Source of the DNA: Prauserella endophytica
Lineage (GTDB): Bacteria > Actinomycetota > Actinomycetes > Mycobacteriales > Pseudonocardiaceae
Direction of reading: 5' to 3'
Length of the DNA: 64,000 nt
Assembly: GCF_005146945.1 (NCBI RefSeq)
Contig: NZ_SWMS01000004.1
Span: 326,628 to 390,627 of the forward strand
The notes under the pieces are model-generated. The model was not told the origin of the DNA and searched no databases. It saw only the letters and a program-made list of their open reading frames with translations. Of this stretch, positions 37,568 through 46,678 are shown piece after piece. The translations under genes and the position numbers were made by a program. Within the stretch, counting starts at the first letter, position 1. Each line of letters starts with the position of its first letter.

Positions 37568-37699
37568 CAACGCCATTCTTGTCACGACTGCAATAACCCC
37601 GCCCGGGAATTTGTCACCGCGCTTCGACGGCGCCGGTCCTTTGCGCCCACAGTGATACATTTCGAGCCCTTTTTTCGATGTGTCATCTGTCACCCCTCG

Positions 37700-38959
37700 A
37701 TGACTGTGGGGAAGGAGCTGGTGACGACCGTGTCCGGGCGCGTACTAGACGAACCAGTGGAATCCGTTGCCCTGCCGGGCCGGCTCGCCGACATCATGAG
37801 GCCGGAGCTGGAAAGCGTGGCCGAGGAGATCGTCGCGGAGATCCGCGCACTGATCCCCGAGTACCGCCGCCCCATCGACGGACCGTACGGAAAGTCGATC
37901 AAAGCGGGGGTGAAGCACGCGATCACGTTGTTCGTCGAGCAGATCGCCGACCCGAGCGTGTCGAAGGAACACGCGCACGAGGTGCATCGAAGACTCGGGC
38001 AATACGAGATGCGCGAGGGCCGCAGCCTCGACACGCTGCAGGCCGCGTATCGCGTGGGAGCCCGGATCGCGTGGCGCCGCATTATGCGCGTCGGCCGACG
38101 CAGCGGCTTCTCCTCGGCTGTCATGTCCCAGCTGGCCGACTCGATGCTCGCGTTCATGGACGAGCTCGCCTCGGTGGCGCTCGACGGCTACCTCGAGGCC
38201 AAGGCCTGCTCCGCCGACGCACTGGAGACGTGGCGGCGCAGGTTGCTGCAGCTGATCCTGGAGCGGCCGCCCGCCCCCGCCGAAGCCATCGAGGAACTGG
38301 CCCAGCTCGTTGGGTGGGCGGTGCCGGAGGCGGCGACCCCGCTAGCCGTGCGCTCTCTGTACCGCGCGGGCACGCCCGCCCGCCCCGTGCTCGACCCCGA
38401 CGTCCTCACCGAGCTGACCGGCCTCGAACCCCACCTGGTCGTGCCGGGTGAGCTGACACGTGAACGCATCGCCGTGCTCCAGGCCGCGCTGCCCGACTGC
38501 CGCCTCGCCGTCGGCACGTGCGTTCCGCTCGACGCCGTGGCGGACTCCCTTCGGTGGGCGCGCAAGGCGCTCACGCTCGTCGACGAGGGCGTGCTGCCGG
38601 CGCGGCGCGTGACGTGGGCGGACGACTGCCTGCCCACCTTGCTGCTGCACTCCGACGAGCTGCTGGTGCGACAGCTGCGCAGGCGCCTGCTCGCCGCGCT
38701 CGACGGGCACACCGCGAAGCAGCGTGAGCGGATGATCGAGACCCTGCGGGCGTGGCTCGACGCGCAGGGCAACGTGCTCGACGTCGCCGAGCGCCTCAAC
38801 GTCCACCCACAGACCGTGCGTTACCGCATGCGGCAGCTGGAGTCGACGTTCGGCGACCGTATGCACGACCCGGACGCGCGGTTTGAGATGGAGCTGGCGT
38901 TGCGGACGGTGCGGTTGGCTCCGGCGCGGCTGTTGCCTGCCCAGCGTTCGCCTCGCTAG
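37700..38959 (+). CDS. PucR-type helix-turn-helix regulator
   Basis: A protein of about 419 residues with the C-terminal PucR/CdaR HTH (MIETLRAWLDAQGNVLDVAERLNVHPQTVRYRMRQLE) and an N-terminal region of RsbT co-antagonist/'GGDEF-like' type common in actinobacterial members (RPELESVAEEIVAEIRALIPEYR). Starts at ATG 37700 or GTG 37721; AAGGAG at 37712-37717 lies close to the latter, so the start is uncertain. It is convergent with the mce operon; some PucR proteins sit next to mce or lipid genes, but a link is not shown here. The 132 bp upstream hold no gene. Confidence 0.85.
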   Translation: MTVGKELVTTVSGRVLDEPVESVALPGRLADIMRPELESVAEEIVAEIRALIPEYRRPIDGPYGKSIKAGVKHAITLFVEQIADPSVSKEHAHEVHRRLGQYEMREGRSLDTLQAAYRVGARIAWRRIMRVGRRSGFSSAVMSQLADSMLAFMDELASVALDGYLEAKACSADALETWRRRLLQLILERPPAPAEAIEELAQLVGWAVPEAATPLAVRSLYRAGTPARPVLDPDVLTELTGLEPHLVVPGELTRERIAVLQAALPDCRLAVGTCVPLDAVADSLRWARKALTLVDEGVLPARRVTWADDCLPTLLLHSDELLVRQLRRRLLAALDGHTAKQRERMIETLRAWLDAQGNVLDVAERLNVHPQTVRYRMRQLESTFGDRMHDPDARFEMELALRTVRLAPARLLPAQRSPR

Positions 38960-39030
38960 TGGGGTTGGGGTTCGTTCAGGACCGGGTGTCCGTTTTCGCG
39001 CGGGTGGTTGCCTGCTCGGCGTTCGCCCTG

Positions 39031-39528
39031 CTAGCGCGGCTCCAGTTCGATCACCACCCAGCGCTCGCCCTCGCGGCGGACGGACACGAGCAACTGGGCG
39101 GCGGCGGCACCGGGCGAGGCGCCTTCCCTCGTCGCCGACTGGTCGAGGAACACCAGCACCTCCGCGCTGTCGCCGGTCAGCGAGCGCACCGCGGAGTCGA
39201 CCACCCGCGTGGTCACCGACAGCCGCTGCCCCGGCGCCTCCCTCCGCACCTGGGCGAAGAGCGCGTCGTAGCTGCCGCGCGCGTTGCCCCGCAACACCTC
39301 ACTCGCCGCCTGCTCGGTCGCGGCGGTGTTCTCGTGCGTGTAGGTGAAGATCCGGTTCACGGCGTTCGTCACGGCCGCGGTGACCTCCGCCGTCGCCTCG
39401 GCGTCCACCACCGCGATGTTGCTCGCCGCCTCTCCGGAGCGCAGGCTGTTCGCCGCCGCGGTGAACCACGCGCCGAGCCCCGCCAGCAGTACCGCGGCCA
39501 CGGCCAGCGCCAGGTGCCGCCGTCTCAC
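39031..39528 (-). CDS. Mce-associated membrane protein (second)
   Basis: A 165-residue protein with one N-terminal membrane helix (LALAVAAVLLAGLGAWFTAAA) and an extracytoplasmic domain of the Mas fold (AEVTAAVTNAVNRIFTYTHEN, GQRLSVTTRVVDSAV, a C-terminal RREGERWVVIELEPR strand). It is the last gene of the mce operon. GTG 39528 overlaps the upstream stop (GTGA) and has GGGAGG before it. Mas proteins stabilise or assist Mce complexes; OrfX/Mam proteins of mycobacteria are the counterparts. Confidence 0.85.
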   Translation of the reverse strand: MRRRHLALAVAAVLLAGLGAWFTAAANSLRSGEAASNIAVVDAEATAEVTAAVTNAVNRIFTYTHENTAATEQAASEVLRGNARGSYDALFAQVRREAPGQRLSVTTRVVDSAVRSLTGDSAEVLVFLDQSATREGASPGAAAAQLLVSVRREGERWVVIELEPR

Positions 39529-40022
39529 GACACACCTCCCAGCGGCACCTGGTCGAGTGCGCTGAGCTTCCAGCCCCCGTCGGTGCGCCGCAGCTGCGCG
39601 CTGAAGCGGTTGCGGGTGGTGGCGGGCTCGGTGCCCTCCCGCGCGCTCGTGATCTCCACCGACACCAGCATCCTCGCCGTCCCGCCGTCGACATCGAGCT
39701 CGGCGACGGCCGCGTCGAGCACCTCCCCGGTCGCCACCGTGCGGCCCTGGCGCAACGTCTGCCTGGTCTGCTCCCCGGTCGCGGCGAGCTCGTCGCGCAG
39801 CGGTCCGGTCGACACGGCGAGCCAGCGGTCGATGCCCGCGTCCACGTCGTGGTAGTCGAGCGTGGTCACCTGCGCGACGTGCTCGCGCCCCGCGCGCAGC
39901 ACCTCCTCGCGCACGGCACCGGCCGTCACCGCCTCGTCGCCCGCCGCGGAGAGCCACGTGTACCCGCCCCAGCTCGCGAAGGCCGTCGCGGCGGCGACGG
40001 CCGCGACGAGGCCCGCCGTCAC
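39525..40022 (-). CDS. Mce-associated membrane protein (first)
   Basis: A 165-residue protein with an N-terminal helix (VTAGLVAAVAAATAFASWGGYTW) and a Mas-type domain ending TRNRFSAQLRRTDGGWKLSALDQVPLGG. GTG 40022 overlaps the mceF stop by 4 bp (GTGA), and its own stop overlaps the next gene in the same manner. Same fold and layout as its downstream neighbour, so the two are paralogues inside the operon. Confidence 0.85.
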   Translation of the reverse strand: MTAGLVAAVAAATAFASWGGYTWLSAAGDEAVTAGAVREEVLRAGREHVAQVTTLDYHDVDAGIDRWLAVSTGPLRDELAATGEQTRQTLRQGRTVATGEVLDAAVAELDVDGGTARMLVSVEITSAREGTEPATTRNRFSAQLRRTDGGWKLSALDQVPLGGVS

Positions 40023-41212
40023 TCGGTCAGCCACAGCAGATCCTCCAGCGTCGTCGACACAGAGGGCAGCGGCACCGGCAGGCCGCCTGGCACGGCGAGC
40101 TCGGGCACGCCTGCCGACGGCGCGTTCTGCGAGCCGCGCACGGAGCTGGGGTCGCCCCTCGGCAGGGTGCACGCGGCGGCGGTGTTGAACGGTGCCGGGC
40201 TCACGTCGTCGGCCGGACGCCGGTTGGTCCCCTCGTATCCCCGCACGCACGGCCGAGGGTCGAAGAACGTCAACGCGAGCGAGAGGTTGCCGCCGTCCGG
40301 GGTGATCGCGGTCGACGTCGCCGCCACCGCCTTCGGGGTCACCACGAAGAACTGCTCCATGCCCGCCGAGCGAGCCTCGAACAGGCGTGCCGTCGTGAGC
40401 AGGTTCGCCACGAGCACCGACAGGGCGGGATCGGTGTCCGCCAGCAGCCCGCTCAGCTGCGTCGCCGCCTGCGGAGCCGTGCCGATCAGCCGCCGCAGGT
40501 CGCCGTCGGCGGCCGCGAGCTCCTTGGCCAGCAGCACGGCGTTGTCCGCGAACGACCGCCACGCCTGCGAGGAGTCCGCCTGCGTGCGCAGCACCGTGGC
40601 CCCGTCGTCGATGAGCGCGGACGTCTGCGGCAGATGCTCGGCGGCCGTGCGCGTGAACGAGCTGGACGAGTCGAGCAGCACCTGCAGGCTCGGGCCCGCG
40701 CCCTGCATGGCGTCGTAGAACTCGTCCACCACCACTCGCAGCGACTCGGTGGGCACCGACTCGGTGAACGCCGACAGGTTCGCCAGCAGGTCCTCCACCG
40801 GCATCGGCAGCGTGGTCGCCTCGCGCGGGATGACGGCGCCGTCGGTCAGGAACGGCCCGCCTTCGGTGCGGGGCTGGAGGTCGACGTACTGCTCGCCGAC
40901 CGCGGACCGGTTGGCTACCACCGCCTGCGAGTTGACCGGGATCGGCGGGGCGGACGATTCGATGACGAGGTCGGCCTCCATGCCGCCGTCGGTCAGCCGC
41001 ATCTCGCCGACCCTGCCGACCGCGACGCCCCGGTACGTCACCTCGCCGCCCGTGAAGATGCCGCCGCCCTCGGACAGCTGGAGCCGCACGACGTGGCCGC
41101 CGTCGCCGAAGAGCCTGCCCAGTCCCGCGTAGTTCGCCCCGACGAACGCGACCGTGCCGAGCGCGACCAACACGAACGCGATCACCTGCATCCGGATCCT
41201 GGTGGTGAGCAT
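40019..41212 (-). CDS. mceF: MCE family protein, mceF position
   Basis: A 397-residue substrate-binding component of the Mce transporter. It has an N-terminal membrane helix (RMQVIAFVLVALGTVAFVG), an MCE/MlaD domain (about residues 35-120: RLQLSEGGGIFTGGEVTYRGVAVGRVG) and a long helical region forming the periplasmic tunnel. The MceF-type tail contains two cysteines (PRPCVRGYEG, AACTLPRG). The start ATG 41212 shares one base with the mceE stop (TGATG). The order A-F and length fit the sixth subunit. Confidence 0.93.
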   Translation of the reverse strand: MLTTRIRMQVIAFVLVALGTVAFVGANYAGLGRLFGDGGHVVRLQLSEGGGIFTGGEVTYRGVAVGRVGEMRLTDGGMEADLVIESSAPPIPVNSQAVVANRSAVGEQYVDLQPRTEGGPFLTDGAVIPREATTLPMPVEDLLANLSAFTESVPTESLRVVVDEFYDAMQGAGPSLQVLLDSSSSFTRTAAEHLPQTSALIDDGATVLRTQADSSQAWRSFADNAVLLAKELAAADGDLRRLIGTAPQAATQLSGLLADTDPALSVLVANLLTTARLFEARSAGMEQFFVVTPKAVAATSTAITPDGGNLSLALTFFDPRPCVRGYEGTNRRPADDVSPAPFNTAAACTLPRGDPSSVRGSQNAPSAGVPELAVPGGLPVPLPSVSTTLEDLLWLTE

Positions 41213-42267
41213 CAGGGAGCACCCCCGTCGGTCGGCGGCACCGGCAGCGGCACCTTCGGCTCCGTGTAGCCCTCCCACGGCTCGACGTCGACGAACACGT
41301 TGAGGTAGTCGCCCTCGATGCCGTCGAGCACGGCGTCGGTGAACGGGAACGTCGGCAGGATCTCCAGCGCCTTCGGCAGGTCCTGGCCCGCGTCGGCGAG
41401 CCGGTCGAGCAGCGGAGCCAGCGCCTCCAGGTCTGCGACCAGGTCGTCGCGGCTGCGGTCGATCACGTCCACCGCGACGCCGGAGAGCTCGTCGAGCGAC
41501 TGCAGCATCGTCACGAGCGCCGTGCGCTGCTCCGACAGCTCGCGCAGGCCGGGAGTGAGATCGTTGAGCGCGCCGGTGATCTGGTCCTCCCGCCCGGCCA
41601 GTGTGGACGCGAGCCGGTTCAGCCCGTCGAGAGCGCGCGTGATCTCGCCTCGGTGGGCGTCCAGGTTGGACACCAGCTGGTCCACCCCCGAGAGGAACGA
41701 CTTGATCTCCTGCTCGTTGCCGCTCAGCACGTTGGACAGCTCGCGGTTGATCGTCTGCAACTGCCCGATACCGCCGCCGTTGAGCAGCAGCGACAGGGCG
41801 CCGAACACCTCCTCGATCTCCGGGTGCCGGTTGGTGCGCGACACCGGGATCAGCGCGCCGTCGGCCAGCCGCGCCCGCCGTTCGCCCGGTTCGGCGCGCG
41901 GGGAGGCCAGCTCCACGAACTTCTCGCCGAGCAGGCTCGACTGCCGGATGCTGGCGATCGCGTCGGCGGGCAGGTGCACGTCACCGTTGATCACGAGCAC
42001 CGCCTGTGCGGTCCAGCCGTCCTCGCCTCCGAGGTCGATCGACTCGACGGTGCCCACGGGCACGTCGTTGACCTTCACCGCCGCGTGCGGCACGAGGTCG
42101 AGCACGTCGCGGAACTGCGCCGTGACCCGGTACGGGTGGTCGCCGACGTCGGCGCCGCCGGGCAGCGGCAGGTCGTAAACGCCGTCGAACTCGCCCGGCG
42201 CGCAGCCCGCGACGAGCACACCGGCGCAGACCGCCGCCACGAGGGCCCGGATCCTGTTCACCGTCAC
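41212..42267 (-). CDS. mceE: MCE family lipoprotein, mceE position
   Basis: A 351-residue lipoprotein subunit (LprN-like). The lipobox LVAGC places the lipidated cysteine at residue 22. It is followed by an MCE domain (YRVTAQFRDVLDLVPHAAVKVNDVPVGTVESIDL) and coiled-coil segments (SLLLNGGGIGQLQTINRELSNVLSGNEQEI). GTG 42267 overlaps the mceD stop (GTGA). A lipoprotein at position E is the hallmark of actinobacterial mce operons. Confidence 0.94.
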   Translation of the reverse strand: MTVNRIRALVAAVCAGVLVAGCAPGEFDGVYDLPLPGGADVGDHPYRVTAQFRDVLDLVPHAAVKVNDVPVGTVESIDLGGEDGWTAQAVLVINGDVHLPADAIASIRQSSLLGEKFVELASPRAEPGERRARLADGALIPVSRTNRHPEIEEVFGALSLLLNGGGIGQLQTINRELSNVLSGNEQEIKSFLSGVDQLVSNLDAHRGEITRALDGLNRLASTLAGREDQITGALNDLTPGLRELSEQRTALVTMLQSLDELSGVAVDVIDRSRDDLVADLEALAPLLDRLADAGQDLPKALEILPTFPFTDAVLDGIEGDYLNVFVDVEPWEGYTEPKVPLPVPPTDGGAP

Positions 42268-43256
42268 CCTCCCGTCCTCGGCAGCGGCAGGTACTCGAAG
42301 AGGTTCGCGCGGCCCTGCAGCGTCTGGCTGCGCGGATCGAACGTGTTGTACGCGTTCTCCACGGCCAGCGGAACGCCGTCGAGCGCCTCGGCCAGCTCCG
42401 CGCGGTGGTTCACCAGCAGCTGGGTGGTCTCGGCCAGCTTGCCGACATTGGACTGGAGGGCGGCTCGGTTGTCCCGGATGAAGCCCTGGATCTCGCCGAG
42501 TGCGACCCCGAGCGTGTGCAGCGCGGCGGACAGCTCCTCGCGGTCGGCCGAGAGCGTCTCCCACACCTGCGCGAGCTGGCCGGTGACCTGACGCACCTGG
42601 CCGTCGTTGCCTGCCAGCACGTCGGTGAAGCGGGCCAGTTCCTCGATGGTGGCGAACAGGTCGTCCTCCGATCCGGACAGCGTCCGCGAGAGGTCGGCGA
42701 AGTCGCGGATCGTCTGGTTGAGCGCGGAGCCGTTGCCGCGCAGGTTGTCGGCGCCGGTGTCGAGCAGGTCCGACAGCGCGCCGTCGGCGTTCGCTCCGTC
42801 CGGGCCCAGCGCGCTGACGAGGCTGTCGAGGCTCGCGTACAGCTCGTCCAGCTCCACGGGCGTGGCGGTGCGCTCGGCGGGGATCACGGCGCCGTCGGCG
42901 AGCCGGGGACCGCCGCGTGCGAGGGCGGGCAGCTGCACGTACCGGTCGGCGACCACGCTCGGCGCCACCACCACGGCGCCGGTGCCCTCCGCGACCGGGG
43001 CATCGGCCGCCAGGGTCAAGGTCACCTCCACCCGTTCGCCGCGCGGGGTCACCTGCTCGACCTGGCCGACTCGCACGCCGAGCACGCGCACGTCCGAGCC
43101 GGGGTAGACGCCCACCGCGCGGGAGAAGTACGCCGTGACGCGCTTGTCGCCGTCGTCGGCGAACACCCACCACAGCCCGGCCGCGAACGCAAAGCCCAGC
43201 ACGAGCAGCACGGTGGTGACGCGGGTGAGCCGCAACCGCAGCCTGGTCGCCGTCAC
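42264..43256 (-). CDS. mceD: MCE family protein, mceD position
   Basis: A 330-residue Mce subunit: N-terminal helix (RVTTVLLVLGFAFAAGLWWVF), MCE domain (VTAYFSRAVGVYPGSDVRVLGVRVGQV), then long helices (about residues 150-300). GTG 43256 overlaps the mceC stop by 4 bp, and its stop overlaps mceE likewise. The C-terminus (NLFEYLPLPRTGG) matches the D position. Part of the heterohexameric tunnel between the YrbE permease and the outer layers. Confidence 0.93.
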   Translation of the reverse strand: MTATRLRLRLTRVTTVLLVLGFAFAAGLWWVFADDGDKRVTAYFSRAVGVYPGSDVRVLGVRVGQVEQVTPRGERVEVTLTLAADAPVAEGTGAVVVAPSVVADRYVQLPALARGGPRLADGAVIPAERTATPVELDELYASLDSLVSALGPDGANADGALSDLLDTGADNLRGNGSALNQTIRDFADLSRTLSGSEDDLFATIEELARFTDVLAGNDGQVRQVTGQLAQVWETLSADREELSAALHTLGVALGEIQGFIRDNRAALQSNVGKLAETTQLLVNHRAELAEALDGVPLAVENAYNTFDPRSQTLQGRANLFEYLPLPRTGG

Positions 43257-44236
43257 GAGCCACCTCCCGGGATGTCGCAGTACGGGCGTTTCTCGACGAC
43301 GAGGCCGCACAGGTAGCTGTCGAGCCACCTTCCCGCGCCGATGGTGTTGTTCACGACGCGGAAGTACGGCGCGGCCAGCTCGAGGCTGCGATCGAGGTCT
43401 GCGGTGTGGCGCTGGAGGACGTCGGTGACCGTGCCGAGCCGCTGCAGCGCCGGCGTGAGCTGTTCGCGGTTGTCGGCGACGAGGCCGGAGATCTGCTCGG
43501 CGAGCCGCTGTGATCCGGTGAGCAGGTCGTGGATCGCGTCGCGGCGGTTGTGCAGCTCGGTCAGCAGCAGGTTGCCGTCCTGGATGAGCCGTTCGAACTC
43601 GTCACCCGAGTCGGCGAGGGTGCCCGAGATCGTGCGCGCGTTCGCCAGCAGGCCGGCGAGTTCGTCGTCGCGGGAGGCGATCGTGCGCGACAGCGCGGAG
43701 AGCCCGTCGAGCGCGGTGCGCACGTGCCGCGGCGAGCCCTCGAAGGTCTCCGACAGGGTGCGGAAGCTCTCGGCAAGCCGCGTGCTGTCGATCGCGCCCG
43801 CGGTGCTGGCGAGGCCCTCGAACGCCGTCGTCACGTCGTAGGGCGTGGTGGTGCGCTCCAGCGGGATCGGCACGTCCGGGTCCTGCACCGTGTCGCCGAC
43901 CGGGTGCAGCGCGAGGAACTTCTGGCCCAGCAGGGTCTTGATCTTGATCTCGGCGGAGGTCTTGTCGCCCACCCACGTGTCCGAGACGCGGAAGGTGACG
44001 AGCACGCGGTCCTCGGCGAGGTCCACCTCGGTCACCTCGCCGACCTTGATGCCGGCCACGCGGACCTCGTTGCTGGGCTGCAGCCCCGCGGCCTCGTTGA
44101 ACTCCGCCTGATAGGTCGTGCCCCCGCCGACGATCGGCAACGTCTCGTAGTTGATCACCGCGGCGACGACGGCGGCGATCGCGACCGTGCCGGCCACCCC
44201 GAGGGTGACCGGGTTGCGCTCGCGGAAGGACGTCAT
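43253..44236 (-). CDS. mceC: MCE family protein, mceC position
   Basis: A 327-residue Mce subunit: N-terminal helix (PVTLGVAGTVAIAAVVAAVIN), MCE domain (YQAEFNEAAGLQPSNEVRVAGIKVGEV), helical region, and a C-terminal pair of cysteines (YLCGLVVEKRPYCDIPGG). ATG 44236 overlaps the mceB stop (ATGA). Tight coupling with B and D supports one polycistron and equal stoichiometry. Confidence 0.93.
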   Translation of the reverse strand: MTSFRERNPVTLGVAGTVAIAAVVAAVINYETLPIVGGGTTYQAEFNEAAGLQPSNEVRVAGIKVGEVTEVDLAEDRVLVTFRVSDTWVGDKTSAEIKIKTLLGQKFLALHPVGDTVQDPDVPIPLERTTTPYDVTTAFEGLASTAGAIDSTRLAESFRTLSETFEGSPRHVRTALDGLSALSRTIASRDDELAGLLANARTISGTLADSGDEFERLIQDGNLLLTELHNRRDAIHDLLTGSQRLAEQISGLVADNREQLTPALQRLGTVTDVLQRHTADLDRSLELAAPYFRVVNNTIGAGRWLDSYLCGLVVEKRPYCDIPGGGS

Positions 44237-45243
44237 CGCGTGCACCTCTCGGGAGGAGGGTCGGGCGTGTAGCCCTGCGGCGGATCGGTGAGCAGCAGCC
44301 CCCGGCAGAGGTAGAAGTTCATCCAGGCGCCGTAGGAGCTGATGCGGCCCAGCTCGGTGAACTTCTCCGGCAGCGTGGTGAGGAAGCGGTCGAGCTCGGC
44401 CTCGCCGGTCTCGAGGTTCGCGGCGAGCCCGCCGAGCTCGGCGATGCTCTGCTTGAGCGGGGGTCTGGCCAGCTCGAACAGGCCTGCCGTCGCGTCGGTG
44501 AGCGTGCCCATGCCTTCGATGGCCTCGCCGATCGCCCTGCGGTCCCCTGCGAGTCCGCTCACGAGCCGCTGCAGCGTGGAGACCAAAGTGGACAGGGCGT
44601 CGCCCTCGGTGTTGATGGTGTCCAGCACCGAGTTGAGGTTGCGGATCACCTGCCCGATCACGCGGTCGCGGTCGGCGAGCGCCGAGGTCAGCGAGCCGGT
44701 GTGCGCGAGCAGGCTCTCGATCGTGCCGCCCTCGCCCTGCAACACCTGCACGATCTCGCCGGAGAGCCGGTTGACGTCGGCGGGGGAGAGCGCCTGGAAC
44801 AGCGGCTGGAAGCCGTTGAACAGCTCGGTGAGGTCGAGTGCGGGCTTGGTGCGCTCCAGCGGGAGCTCGGAGCCGGGGGCGAGCGTGCCCTGCTCGCGCT
44901 CGGCTCCGCGCTCCAGTGCGATGTAGCGCTGGCCGACCATGTTGCGGTAGCGGATGGTCGCCGTGACGTCGGCGGGCAGCTCGCGCGTGCGGTCGACCGA
45001 GAACGTCACGAGCGCGAGGTGCTGGTCCACCACGGTGAGCTCGTCGACCTGGCCGATGCGCACGCCGGAGATGCGGACGTCGTCGCCGGGGTTGAGCGAG
45101 GTGGCGTCGACGAACCGGGCGCGGTAGGTGCTGCGGTCGCCGACGCTGGTGCCCGCGATCGACACGGCGAGCAGCGCCGTCGCGAGCCCGGTGACGAGCA
45201 CGAAGATCAGGCCCTTGATGACGGGCCCGGCGATCTTCCTCAT
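44233..45243 (-). CDS. mceB: MCE family protein, mceB position
   Basis: A 336-residue Mce subunit: N-terminal helix (IKGLIFVLVTGLATALLAVSIAG), MCE domain (TYRARFVDATSLNPGDDVRISGVRIGQV), helical region, then MNFYLCRGLLLTDPP with a C-terminal cysteine near the end. ATG 45243. Unlike every other junction in the operon, mceB does not overlap its upstream gene: 157 bp carrying nested family A and B repeats separate it from mceA, so it lacks translational coupling. Confidence 0.93.
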   Translation of the reverse strand: MRKIAGPVIKGLIFVLVTGLATALLAVSIAGTSVGDRSTYRARFVDATSLNPGDDVRISGVRIGQVDELTVVDQHLALVTFSVDRTRELPADVTATIRYRNMVGQRYIALERGAEREQGTLAPGSELPLERTKPALDLTELFNGFQPLFQALSPADVNRLSGEIVQVLQGEGGTIESLLAHTGSLTSALADRDRVIGQVIRNLNSVLDTINTEGDALSTLVSTLQRLVSGLAGDRRAIGEAIEGMGTLTDATAGLFELARPPLKQSIAELGGLAANLETGEAELDRFLTTLPEKFTELGRISSYGAWMNFYLCRGLLLTDPPQGYTPDPPPERCTR

Positions 45244-45280
45244 GGCGCCTCCCCGGTGACCGAGCCGGTACGCGCCGCCG

Positions 45281-45388
45281 CAGTGAAGGCCACCATGCCT
45301 GCGCCCGCCCGTCTCCCACCACCGCCCAAACGGAGGCGCGGCGCGCCGCTGTGTTGATCCAACGCAGTGAAGGTGGCCTTCACTGCGG
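45281..45388. repeat. family A element, copy 4, split by a family B element
   Basis: Left A arm 45281-45303 (CAGTGAAGGCCACC with ATGCCTGCG in place of TTCACTGCG). Then the family B core (45304-45334, CCCGCCCGTCTCCC...AACGGA) and its hairpin GGCGC-GGC-GCGCC (45335-45347). Then the A spacer and right arm (about 45360-45388, CAACGCAGTGAAGG...). The B element occupies the loop of the A palindrome. It lies inside the mce operon. Confidence 0.9.
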
Positions 45389-45400
45389 TTGGTGGGGGCT

Positions 45401-46678
45401 TCACTTGAGCTCCACCTCCGTTCCCCGGTAGAGCGGGCCGACGAGCACGCTGCTCCACTCCGGCACCTGACCGGGCGGCAGGCCCAGCTCGGGAGCGAGC
45501 ACGGTGGACAGCAGCTGTCGCTCCTGTGGCGAGTTCGGCAGCCCCAGATCGCCCGGGCTGCCCGGCAGCAGCGGGTGCGCGTCGGTTCCGGGCGCCGCGG
45601 CGGCGACGCCCTCCGTGGGCGGGACGCCGCTCGGGTAGCAGCGCGGGCCGCCGGTCTCGTCGTAGCCGGGGGTGTCCACACCGGGCACGTACTTGCCGCG
45701 CGACTGCGTGACCTCCGCCTCGAAGTGCAGCCCCGGCTCGTCGGTGCCCTTGCCGAGCACCTTTTCCATCGACGGCTTCAGCTCCGCGAGCGCCTTGAGT
45801 GTGCAGGGGAAGCTCGGCGAGTACCGCGCCGCCAGCTCCAGCGGTTCGCGGCTCGTGGCGGCGAGCTGGATGAGGTTGTGCTCATTCTCCCGCAGGAACC
45901 GCGTCACGTCGTGGGCGGCCGTGGTCACCTGGGCGTAGAGCAGGTCGAGGTCGGCGCCGCGTTCGGAGACGGTGCCGAGGGTCACGGCGGTGTCGGTGAG
46001 CGCGTCGAGCACGTCGGGTGCGATGTCGCCGTAGAGGCCGCTCACCTCGGCGAGGTCGCGGATGTTCTCGTTGAGCCGCGGCAGGTTGGGGTTGAACTCC
46101 TCCAGATACTCCGCCGCGGTCACCAGCGTGTCACCGAGCTGCTCGCCCCGGCCCTCCAGCGCCGTCGACACCGCCGTGAGCGTGCTCGCGAGCTTCTGCG
46201 GCTGCACGGCCTGCAACACGGGGAGCAGGTTGCCGAAGACGCGTTCCAGCTCGATCGCGTTGGCCGAGCGGTCCTGCGTGATCACGTCGCCCTCGGAGAG
46301 CGGGGGCTGAGCCGAGGAGTCCGGAATGGACAGCTGCACGTAGCGCTCCCCGAAGAGTGTCTTGGGGACGAGCAGCGCGGAGACGTCCTTGGGCAGCCTG
46401 CCGATGTGCTCGGGGTGGAGCGCGAGGCTGATCTCGGCGCCGTCGGTGACGCTGCGGATGCCGCGCACCTCGCCCACCACGACGCCGCGCGCCTTGACGT
46501 CGGAAGTCTCTCGCAGCTGGTTGCCGACGCGGTCGGTCTGCAACGTCACCATCACGGCGGGGGAGAAGTCCTTGTTGTAGATCTTCACCGACAGGGTCAC
46601 GAACAGCGCCATCACGAGCAGGAAGACGACGCCCGCCGTCCGCACACCGAGCTTGCGCAGTACCGGCCGCGGTCTCAT
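45401..46678 (-). CDS. mceA: MCE family protein, mceA position
   Basis: A 425-residue Mce subunit: N-terminal helix (RTAGVVFLLVMALFVTLSVKI), MCE domain (VTLQTDRVGNQLRETSDVKARGVVVGEV), long helices (about residues 145-290), and an extended Pro-rich C-terminus with cysteines (SFPCTLKALAEL, GGPRCYPSG), typical of position A. ATG 46678 overlaps the yrbE stop (ATGA). Confidence 0.94.
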   Translation of the reverse strand: MRPRPVLRKLGVRTAGVVFLLVMALFVTLSVKIYNKDFSPAVMVTLQTDRVGNQLRETSDVKARGVVVGEVRGIRSVTDGAEISLALHPEHIGRLPKDVSALLVPKTLFGERYVQLSIPDSSAQPPLSEGDVITQDRSANAIELERVFGNLLPVLQAVQPQKLASTLTAVSTALEGRGEQLGDTLVTAAEYLEEFNPNLPRLNENIRDLAEVSGLYGDIAPDVLDALTDTAVTLGTVSERGADLDLLYAQVTTAAHDVTRFLRENEHNLIQLAATSREPLELAARYSPSFPCTLKALAELKPSMEKVLGKGTDEPGLHFEAEVTQSRGKYVPGVDTPGYDETGGPRCYPSGVPPTEGVAAAAPGTDAHPLLPGSPGDLGLPNSPQERQLLSTVLAPELGLPPGQVPEWSSVLVGPLYRGTEVELK

